NCBI GenBank assembly: GCA_964431655.1
Contig: CAYSKJ010000039.1
Span: forward strand, 1 to 20,345
Direction of reading: 5' to 3'
Length of the DNA: 20,345 bases
From: CAYMEV01 sp964431655 [NCBI: uncultured bacterium]
GTDB lineage: Bacteria > CAYMEV01
Under the pieces are notes generated by a model. That model was not told the origin of the DNA, searched no databases, and was given only the letters and a program-made list of their open reading frames with translations. Below, one piece after another: positions 7,700 to 13,608 of the stretch. Each line of letters starts with the position of its first letter. The stretch's first letter is position 1. The position numbers and the translations under genes were made by a program.

Positions 7700-8542
7700 T
7701 CATAAAAGCGGAGGCATTATCCTTACACCCTTCTTATTTCCCGGAGTATTGTCGAAAACCTCGACAGCATAGAAAATAAGGAGCGGAAATTCAATGCTGA
7801 ACTCGCCGTGAAAGAAGCCGTGTATCCTGTTGACATATTTCAGAAGTTTTTTTTCATATTCATCAGCTGTATTATCACCGGGATGGACAATTCTGGCTAT
7901 AGATCTCACCTCAAAGGATTGCCGGTCAAGAAATACAATGGTCGCTGCAGGGTTTTCCATAATATTCAGGAATGTATGGGTCTCAAAATCCCTGGAGGTA
8001 TAAAGCTCGAGGGATGTCTGCATTCTTGGGTCAAAATTTTCATGATTCCCATAGAGTTCTATAAGCCAGTCAAGCTTATCCCGCATATCATCATTCCCAT
8101 GACTTACCATATGCTCTATGAAAGAGTCCACTTTCCCGGATGCAGGAGCCATACCAATTCCCTTAACCGCATTATTGAGGGTAAATACCGAATCTTTCCT
8201 CTTCCCCCCCCAGGTTGCTACCATACCGCTGTGAGGACCGCCCAGGGTAAATCCTCCAGTCCCTTCCCGCATGGCTTTCAATGCTTTCAGCCTGGAACCG
8301 AGATTCCATTCCATAAAATCTGAAGGAAGTTTTTTAATGCTGTACTCAAGCCATGAATTATCTATCCTTGCCCGGATAATCCCGCTTTCAATATTTGATA
8401 TATCAATGGATTTCTGCCTGAATATGCCGTTTTCCCAGTAGTTTTTTTCCCCCTTCTCCCAGAAACCTGCCATTAGACCGAGCGGGCCGGCCAGAATCAT
8501 ACTGCCGAAAGACAGCATTTTGAAAAAACTTCTCCTGTTCAT
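7700..8542 (-). CDS. Tat-signal secreted protein of unknown function
   Basis: 280 residues; I do not recognise the family. The N terminus, NRRSFFKMLSFGSMILAGPL, fits the twin-arginine signal consensus (R-R-x-F-[FL]-K followed by a hydrophobic stretch), predicting export of a folded protein through Tat. The mature part has no Cys and no further membrane segment. It is mixed alpha/beta, with recognisable stretches GGFTLGGPHSGMVATWGGKR (about 96-115), ENPAATIVFLDRQSFEVRSI and, near the C terminus, FPLLIFYAVEVFD. Tat substrates often carry cofactors, but no binding motif is evident. AGGAGG lies 8 bases before the ATG. It follows the MATE gene by 15 bases and precedes aspS by 52, so it is probably co-transcribed with both. 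A lipid- or cofactor-related role is possible but unsupported. Confidence 0.75.
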   Translation of the reverse strand: MNRRSFFKMLSFGSMILAGPLGLMAGFWEKGEKNYWENGIFRQKSIDISNIESGIIRARIDNSWLEYSIKKLPSDFMEWNLGSRLKALKAMREGTGGFTLGGPHSGMVATWGGKRKDSVFTLNNAVKGIGMAPASGKVDSFIEHMVSHGNDDMRDKLDWLIELYGNHENFDPRMQTSLELYTSRDFETHTFLNIMENPAATIVFLDRQSFEVRSIARIVHPGDNTADEYEKKLLKYVNRIHGFFHGEFSIEFPLLIFYAVEVFDNTPGNKKGVRIMPPLL

Positions 8543-8557
8543 TGTCTTTCCTCCTTT

Positions 8558-9970
8558 CTAATTTGCAACAGCCTGTTCAAATAATGCATTACCCCTTTTT
8601 GATAAGGGGATAAAAGCCTTTACATTCTTTACAATATGCACCATCCATATAAATCCAAGAACCGCTGAGAGGACATTTGCAGCCGCCTGCCCGGCCCATA
8701 AACCGTAACCGTTTAAAGAATCCCTCAGCAGATAGGTAAGGGGCATAAGAAGAAATACGGAATGGAAAACATGAAAGATAAAAACCTTCCTGCCAAGGCC
8801 CAGAGCACTCAGAGTGGCAACAAGAAGAAGCCTCAGGCCCAAAAAAAGGCTTCCGATGGACAGTATCCTGAAAATTGCATTGCCAATTCTCAGTACAGAA
8901 GGCTCATCGGAAAAGAGAAGGATAAAATTTTCACTGAAGACAAAAAATAGAAAACTGGCAAAAATACAGATACCGGTATAAAGGAAAACTGCGTTCCTGA
9001 TTATAAGATCCATTCTGCCTTTATTGCCCGCCCCGTAGTTCTGTCCTATCATGGGAACCGAAGCGCCGGAAAAACCTACAAGCCCAAGAAACAGTATCTG
9101 AAAATAGGTCATGACAATGGTATGGGCAGAGACTGCGGCATCTCCCAGGGGAGTCATCAGGAAAAGGATAAAGGCAAAACTTGCGTTTTCTACAAGCATT
9201 CCTATTACCTTGGGGAAACCTACTTCCAGGATCCCCCGTACAATTGCAAAGCTGAATTTCATTGAATTTAGAACAGGTCTTACAATCCTGTCCTTTCTGA
9301 ATATGCAGAATATGACTATAATAAAGGATATTGCCCGGGAAAAAACCGTAGCAAAGGCAGCGCCGTCAATACCGTATGCCGGTACCGGACCATAGCCGAA
9401 TATAAGTATGGGGTCCAGAACCAGATTCAGCCCGTTCCCGATGAGCATAGCTTTCATAGGGGATACCATGTCCCCCTCCCCTTTCAGGATATTGCTTCCA
9501 ATCATTGAACCGAATATAAATATGCTCCCGTTAAGGTTTATAAGGGTATAGGATATTGTCAGAGGCATCATTTCCACAGATGTCCCCAGCAGGTTGTATA
9601 TAAATATAAGACCCCTTTCTCCCAGGAGCATAAGCAGTCCTGAAAACACCAGGGCAAGATAAAATGAATGAACAACGCTTTTTTTAACATCATGTACCTC
9701 TTCAGCGCCGATAAGCCTGGAGATTATGGAAGTAGATCCTATGCCTATGCCGACCGCAAAAGAGACTATTATACCGATAACCGCAAAACTCATGCCTATA
9801 GCTCCTACCTCTACATGACCCAGTTTTGCAACAAAAAACCTGTCCACAAAATTAAACAGGGTCTGAGAGCCGTAGGCAACGGTCATGGGGATGGATAATT
9901 TCATCATTGTTTTTAAAATCGGGCCCTTGAGAATAAGCTCCTTGTTCCCGGTTATATCCTTGTTATCCAT
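8558..9970 (-). CDS. MATE-family multidrug/solute efflux transporter
   Basis: 470 residues from the ATG at 9970; an in-frame TTG at 9979 is possible, but neither start has a strong Shine-Dalgarno (GAGAG is the best match). The protein is hydrophobic with about 12 transmembrane helices in two related halves, the MATE layout. Typical features are an N-terminal KLSIPMTVAYGSQTLFNFVD, GIGIGSTSIISRLIGA (loop after TM2), NLVLDPILIFG in the N-half (the N-x-x-L-D-P-[IL]-[LF] motif) and, in the C-half, GASVPMIGQNYGAGN, equivalent to the second-half loop. MATE proteins export cationic drugs or metabolites in exchange for Na+ or H+; the substrate is unknown. It is the first gene of the minus-strand operon and is divergent from the UbiA-family gene across a 132-bp gap. 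Confidence 0.93.
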   Translation of the reverse strand: MDNKDITGNKELILKGPILKTMMKLSIPMTVAYGSQTLFNFVDRFFVAKLGHVEVGAIGMSFAVIGIIVSFAVGIGIGSTSIISRLIGAEEVHDVKKSVVHSFYLALVFSGLLMLLGERGLIFIYNLLGTSVEMMPLTISYTLINLNGSIFIFGSMIGSNILKGEGDMVSPMKAMLIGNGLNLVLDPILIFGYGPVPAYGIDGAAFATVFSRAISFIIVIFCIFRKDRIVRPVLNSMKFSFAIVRGILEVGFPKVIGMLVENASFAFILFLMTPLGDAAVSAHTIVMTYFQILFLGLVGFSGASVPMIGQNYGAGNKGRMDLIIRNAVFLYTGICIFASFLFFVFSENFILLFSDEPSVLRIGNAIFRILSIGSLFLGLRLLLVATLSALGLGRKVFIFHVFHSVFLLMPLTYLLRDSLNGYGLWAGQAAANVLSAVLGFIWMVHIVKNVKAFIPLSKRGNALFEQAVAN

Positions 9971-10003
9971 CTTCAGCAAATACTCTCAGAATTATTTAAA
10001 TTA

Positions 10004-10033
10004 ATAATACAGGCAAGCACGGTATTCCTACAA
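10004..10033 (-). promoter_or_regulatory. Putative promoter of the MATE-aspS-AAA operon
   Basis: On the minus strand TTGTAG (10033-10028) and TATTAT (10009-10004) are 18 bases apart. Transcription would start near 9997, giving a leader of about 27 bases before the MATE ATG. The -10 is a 5/6 match and the -35 a weak 3/6. The position in the divergent gap is right, but no other evidence supports it. Confidence 0.4.
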
Positions 10034-10047
10034 TAGCAATTATTTAA

Positions 10048-10074
10048 TTGACATACACGATTACTGCATATATT
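10048..10074 (+). promoter_or_regulatory. Putative promoter of the UbiA-LOG-TPR operon
   Basis: A consensus TTGACA (10048-10053) is followed by TATATT (10069-10074, 15-base spacer) or, at the usual 17-base spacing, by TATTTC (10071-10076). Either would start transcription around 10080-10085 and leave a leader of only about 20 bases. It lies back to back with the MATE promoter. Confidence 0.5.
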
Positions 10075-10102
10075 TCAATATAAATATTTCCATGTTATTG
10101 CT

Positions 10103-11041
10103 ATGAAGATATTAAAATACATACTGATATCCATGAGGCCGCGGCAGTGGTTCAAAAACCTGTTCATTTTTGCAGGTCTCGTCTTCTCTCTTCATCTTAT
10201 GGATTTACATTACCTTAAAACTACAATTCTTGGTTTTATACTTTTTTCAGTTCTCTCCGGATGCGTATATATCATAAATGACCTGGCCGACTATAAGAAA
10301 GACAAAAACCACGATGATAAAAAAAACCGGCCGATCGCCTCACAAAAACTGAGCAGGATCAATGCCCTTGCTGCTGTTTTTATACTTCTTCCTGTAACCA
10401 TCTTTGCCGGTTTCATGATAAATGAAAAGTTTGGAATTATCCAGGTTGTATATCTGCTGATGCAGTTATTTTACTCCTTCGCTGGCAAAAACATTGTCAT
10501 ACTTGATGTCATGCTGATTTCTTTCGGTTTCGTTCTTCGTGCCATTGCAGGTTCCTTTGTGATAGAGATAGGTATTTCTCACTGGCTGTTAATCTGCACC
10601 CTGCTTTTATCCTTATTCCTTGCCCTCTGTAAAAGGAGGCATGAGCTGTTAAATCCTGCCTTTATCCATGAAAACACAGGCCTGCAAGAAATAAACAAAG
10701 GCAAAAGAGAACATAAGACAAGGAATGTCCTGTTCTCCTATGATGCCGATTTTATTGATCAGATGATATCAGTAGTCACTGCATCGACACTAATGGCTTA
10801 TATACTGTATACTATCAGCCCTGATGTAGTATTGAAATTCAGGACAAATAATCTGCTTTTTACTGTGCCCATGGTATTATTCGGCATTTTCAGGTATTTA
10901 TACATAGTCTATGTAGAGAATAAGGGTTCAAGTCCGGAAAAAGCCATTCTAAGCGATGCACATATGATTGTAAACCTTATATTGTGGTTTGCAGTTGTAG
11001 TCTTTGTTTTATATTTCAGGGATGGAATATCATTTTTTTAA
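10103..11041 (+). CDS. UbiA-superfamily prenyltransferase, decaprenyl-phosphate phosphoribosyltransferase-like
   Basis: 312 residues with about eight or nine membrane helices. The N terminus has MRPRQWFKN (11-19), the hallmark of the decaprenyl-phosphate phosphoribosyltransferase branch (mycobacterial UbiA/Rv3806c) rather than quinone-pathway UbiA. The first Asp-rich motif NDLADYKKD (59-67) is followed by KNRPIAS (74-80); the second region is YSFAGKNIVILDV (124-136). CKRRHELL (176-183), FRYLYIVY (263-270) and a C-terminal SPEKAILSD (277-285) also fit this branch. Such enzymes transfer 5-phosphoribose from PRPP to a polyprenyl phosphate, the first step to lipid-linked arabinose or related sugars. 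The epimerase pair (DprE1/DprE2) is not in the window. No Shine-Dalgarno precedes the ATG, unlike the two downstream genes. It is first in an operon with a LOG-family gene 23 bases downstream. Confidence 0.85.
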   Translation: MKILKYILISMRPRQWFKNLFIFAGLVFSLHLMDLHYLKTTILGFILFSVLSGCVYIINDLADYKKDKNHDDKKNRPIASQKLSRINALAAVFILLPVTIFAGFMINEKFGIIQVVYLLMQLFYSFAGKNIVILDVMLISFGFVLRAIAGSFVIEIGISHWLLICTLLLSLFLALCKRRHELLNPAFIHENTGLQEINKGKREHKTRNVLFSYDADFIDQMISVVTASTLMAYILYTISPDVVLKFRTNNLLFTVPMVLFGIFRYLYIVYVENKGSSPEKAILSDAHMIVNLILWFAVVVFVLYFRDGISFF

Positions 11042-11064
11042 TAAATTTGGCAGGAGCATAATAT

Positions 11065-11721
11065 ATGGATGATTTTATGAATGAAACCTGGCGGGTTTTC
11101 AAGATTATGGCTGAATTTGTGGAGGGGTTTGAAGAACTGAGGGATATACGCCCTTCGGTATCCATCTTCGGCTCAGCAAGAAAAGGCTATGACCCTGTCT
11201 ACTATGAAAAAGCCGAAATTGTCGCAAAAAATCTCTCGGACCTGGGTTTTAACATTATAACGGGAGGGGGCCCGGGAATTATGGAATCTGCCAATAAAGG
11301 CGCAAAAGCAGGCAAAAGCAAATCCGTGGGCCTGAATATAAAACTGCCTGCTGAACAGCACCCGAACAGCTATCAGAATATCATGCTTGAATTCAAATAC
11401 TTCTTTGCAAGAAAGGTGATGTTTGTCAAGTATGCCAGCGGATTCGTAGTATTTCCAGGGGGGTTCGGCACTCTGGATGAGTTCTTTGAAGCCCTGACCC
11501 TGATGCAGACAGAAAAGACCCTTCAGTTTCCCGTGATATGCTTCGGTTCGGAGTTCTGGAACGGGCTTTTTGAATGGATAAGAAATACACTCCTCAAGAA
11601 CAAGGCTATCAATCCCGACGACATGGCCCTGTTCTACCTTACAGACGATATAGACGAGGCTGTGCAGATCATTCTGGAGAACTGGCATAAGCGGAAATAC
11701 AATCATAGTACCATTATTTAG
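11065..11721 (+). CDS. LOG-family (TIGR00730) nucleoside-monophosphate phosphoribohydrolase
   Basis: 218 residues with the complete LOG core. A Rossmann-like start SVSIFGSARKG (31-41) leads to GGGPGIMESANKGA (67-80), then FARKVMFVKYASGFVVFPGG (114-133) and the signature PGGFGTLDE (131-139). LOG enzymes cleave the base from cytokinin-type or ordinary nucleoside 5'-monophosphates, giving ribose 5-phosphate; bacterial members often act on AMP and related nucleotides. The cytosolic location is inferred from the absence of a signal peptide. GGAG lies 8 bases before the ATG. Its place directly after a PRPP-using phosphoribosyltransferase-like gene is suggestive: ribose 5-phosphate is the precursor of PRPP. 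A metabolic link is an inference, not shown. Confidence 0.92.
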   Translation: MDDFMNETWRVFKIMAEFVEGFEELRDIRPSVSIFGSARKGYDPVYYEKAEIVAKNLSDLGFNIITGGGPGIMESANKGAKAGKSKSVGLNIKLPAEQHPNSYQNIMLEFKYFFARKVMFVKYASGFVVFPGGFGTLDEFFEALTLMQTEKTLQFPVICFGSEFWNGLFEWIRNTLLKNKAINPDDMALFYLTDDIDEAVQIILENWHKRKYNHSTII

Positions 11722-11730
11722 GAGCATTTT

Positions 11731-12219
11731 ATGTCAATAATTGCATGCCTCAGGAAAAGGCGCTTTTTGAAAAGGGTATACAGCTATATTAAATCAAGAG
11801 ATTATGACAAAGCAGTATCTGAACTAAATTCCCTGGATGAAGAGAAACTGGATGAGGATTATTACTATGCATTATCCCTTGCATATCTCGCACAGGGTAA
11901 TACAAAAGAATCTATGGAAGCAATTGACAGCGCTATAGAAAAGGACAGGGGAAACCCCGCTCTCATTGTGCATAAGGCAAAGATACTGCAAAGATTAAAG
12001 CTTTATGAAGAATCCTCTTCCCTGCTTGAGTCCTCAAAACAGCTCACCCTGTTCAATGAAGAAATCCTTTACATTCAGGCAATAAACTATCTCGCCCTTA
12101 ACGACCCTGCCCATGCCAATGAGCTTTTCTATGAAGCGCTGAAAACCATTGATAAACGTTTCGTTGAATCAAGGATAGCCATGGCTGTTGAGCTTTTCCT
12201 CCTGAAAAACCGGCAGTGA
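11731..12219 (+). CDS. Small TPR-repeat protein
   Basis: 162 residues and almost entirely helical. Tetratricopeptide-like pairs run from about residue 15: YIKSRDYDKAVSELNSL, then YYYALSLAYLAQGNTKESME with a following AIDSAIEKDRGNPA, then LIVHKAKILQRLKLYEESSS, then EILYIQAINYLALNDPAHAN with LFYEALKTID. That is three to four repeats with conserved small residues at the usual TPR positions. There is no signal peptide; the basic start (LRKRRFLKRV) is not hydrophobic enough for export. Such proteins bind partners rather than catalyse reactions. AGGAG overlaps the stop codon of the LOG gene and stands 6 bases before the ATG, so translation is coupled to the operon. It is probably the last gene of the operon. 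Confidence 0.8.
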   Translation: MSIIACLRKRRFLKRVYSYIKSRDYDKAVSELNSLDEEKLDEDYYYALSLAYLAQGNTKESMEAIDSAIEKDRGNPALIVHKAKILQRLKLYEESSSLLESSKQLTLFNEEILYIQAINYLALNDPAHANELFYEALKTIDKRFVESRIAMAVELFLLKNRQ

Positions 12220-12232
12220 ATTTGACTGGTTT
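12207..12232. other. Weak hairpin between convergent stops
   Basis: AAACCGG (12207-12213) can pair with CTGGTTT (12226-12232), including one G-T pair, around a 12-base loop. It spans the stop of the TPR gene and the stop of the convergent acetyltransferase gene. No T run follows on either strand, so it is at best a poor bidirectional terminator. No better candidate exists here. Confidence 0.25.
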
Positions 12233-12779
12233 ATCTGCTAAAACGGTATTCAGACTCCAGCATAGACATCATAATAAAATCGGAGAATTTTCCCTTTGAA
12301 AAAAACCCGTCTCTCTGCACCCCCTCCTCCACAAAACCCACCTTTTTCCAGAATTTTACAGCATTTCTGTTTTCTGCCACAACGCCTATGGCCAGCCTGT
12401 GAAAATTAAGATAATTAAAGCCGTATTCAAGCATCATCCCTGCTGTTTCTGCCCCATAGCCCCTGCCATGAAAATTTCTGTCCCATATAATCAGAGAATA
12501 ATCTGATGTCCTCCAGGGATAAAATATCCTTAAGAATCCTGTTTCACCGATGATATTTCCGCTTTTCCTGTCTATGATTAAAAACCATATCCTTGTATCT
12601 GTTGCCTGATTTTTATTATAAAAGTCCTCCAGCTTGCCTTCGGTAACTGGATACACTTCTCCGGTAAGATATGCCGGTTCGGAATCAGAAATCAGCTTCA
12701 TCAGCACCGGCAGGTCCTGTTTCCTCAAGGTCCTGAGGGTGATTCTTTCCGTACTAAGCAGTCCTGTCTCAATATTCAT
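12231..12779 (-). CDS. GNAT acetyltransferase, RimJ/RimL-like
   Basis: 182 residues. The RimJ/RimL type (Acetyltransf_3) shows in LLSTERITLRTLRKQDLP at the start, FLIIDRKSGNIIGETGF (66-82), the acetyl-CoA pyrophosphate loop HGRGYGAE (104-111) and NRNAVKFWKKVGF (137-149), in which Asn and the aromatic-rich helix are typical. It should transfer acetyl from acetyl-CoA to an amine, in this subgroup often a protein N terminus; the target is unknown. Its ATG overlaps the STAS gene stop as ATGA, so it is translationally coupled to a signalling protein. That coupling makes a role in the same pathway possible, for example modifying a partner, but the sequence does not show it. No independent Shine-Dalgarno is obvious. 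It is the last gene of the four-gene operon. Confidence 0.88.
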   Translation of the reverse strand: MNIETGLLSTERITLRTLRKQDLPVLMKLISDSEPAYLTGEVYPVTEGKLEDFYNKNQATDTRIWFLIIDRKSGNIIGETGFLRIFYPWRTSDYSLIIWDRNFHGRGYGAETAGMMLEYGFNYLNFHRLAIGVVAENRNAVKFWKKVGFVEEGVQRDGFFSKGKFSDFIMMSMLESEYRFSR

Positions 12780-13129
12780 GCAAGGTTTGTTTCTTCGGAT
12801 ATTGTCTCAACAGCCTCATTCTGGCTGCTGTATATATTGAAAAGCGGCGTAAATCCTGCTATATCAAATATTTCCTTCACAAATTCATTCATGGAGCAGA
12901 GTGCAAGCCTGCCTTTCTTCTTATTGATCTTTTTCAAGCCGACCAGCAGGACCCTGAGGCCGGCACTGCTGATATATTCAAGTCTTGAGAGATCAATCAG
13001 TATGTCTTTCTGATTTTTATCAAATAATTCCGCCAGCTCCTGGTCCAGTTCCCTGGATGTATTACTGTCAAGCCTTCCTGTCAACTCAATCACAGCAGTA
13101 TTGCCTACATTTTTTTTCTTTATTTCCAT
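12776..13129 (-). CDS. STAS-domain anti-sigma-factor antagonist
   Basis: 117 residues, a single STAS domain of SpoIIAA/RsbV type. The conserved core is ILIDLSRLEYISSAGLRVLL (43-62), where Ser54/Ser55 before AGL occupy the position phosphorylated in SpoIIAA and RsbV. By family knowledge the unphosphorylated form binds the HATPase kinase and releases its client; phosphorylation stops this. It is cytosolic. GGAGGAG lies seven bases before the ATG. It follows the HATPase gene by 45 bases and overlaps the acetyltransferase gene by 4. The likely partners are the kinase encoded immediately upstream and the SpoIIE-type phosphatase at the head of the operon. Confidence 0.93.
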   Translation of the reverse strand: MEIKKKNVGNTAVIELTGRLDSNTSRELDQELAELFDKNQKDILIDLSRLEYISSAGLRVLLVGLKKINKKKGRLALCSMNEFVKEIFDIAGFTPLFNIYSSQNEAVETISEETNLA

Positions 13130-13174
13130 GCCGGTTCTCCTCCAGGTATAATAATTTTAATGCATAAGATATAT

Positions 13175-13588
13175 TTATAGCCTTTTTTTTACAATAAAAT
13201 AGTTTTTGCCTTCTTCCCGTCTATGGTCAACCTCATCCATCAGTTTTCTGACAATATGGATTCCCAGTCCGCCTGCCTTCCTTTCATCTATGGGCTCATC
13301 AAGGGCTGGGACCGGTACTGTCCCGGGGTCAAAAGGCTGGCCGTCGTCACAAAAAATAAGAGTAAATATATCATCTTCAATAATGAACTTTATATCAATG
13401 ATGTGTTCTTTTGAATCATTATAGCTGTAGGTCATAATATTATTAAGTATTTCATCCAGAACTATACTGAATATGGAGCCTAAGTTTCCCTGAAGACCGT
13501 ATTTTTTGCAGAAGTTCTCCAGCCTTGCATTGGCTTCAATGATTCTTTCATAATTATTCATGATGCTGAAGCATTCAGTGTATTCCAT
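13175..13588 (-). CDS. RsbW/SpoIIAB-like serine kinase (HATPase_c anti-sigma factor)
   Basis: 137 residues, the usual length of a stand-alone switch kinase. The ATP fold has an N box VLDEILNN (43-50; Glu46 and Asn50 for Mg-ATP), a G1 box DDGQPFDP (81-88) and a G2 box GGLGIHIVRKLMD (106-118). It should phosphorylate the STAS partner and hold a sigma factor or other client. The client is not encoded in this window. GAGG precedes the ATG by about 7 bases, and it lies 20 bases after the phosphatase gene. No membrane segment is present. Confidence 0.92.
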   Translation of the reverse strand: MEYTECFSIMNNYERIIEANARLENFCKKYGLQGNLGSIFSIVLDEILNNIMTYSYNDSKEHIIDIKFIIEDDIFTLIFCDDGQPFDPGTVPVPALDEPIDERKAGGLGIHIVRKLMDEVDHRREEGKNYFIVKKRL

Positions 13589-13608
13589 AATATATCCTCA
13601 GAACTCTT

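Noticed and set aside
11173-11727. 184-codon minus-strand ORF
   Set aside because: Antisense to the LOG-family gene, whose motifs are complete; the reverse frame has no family features.
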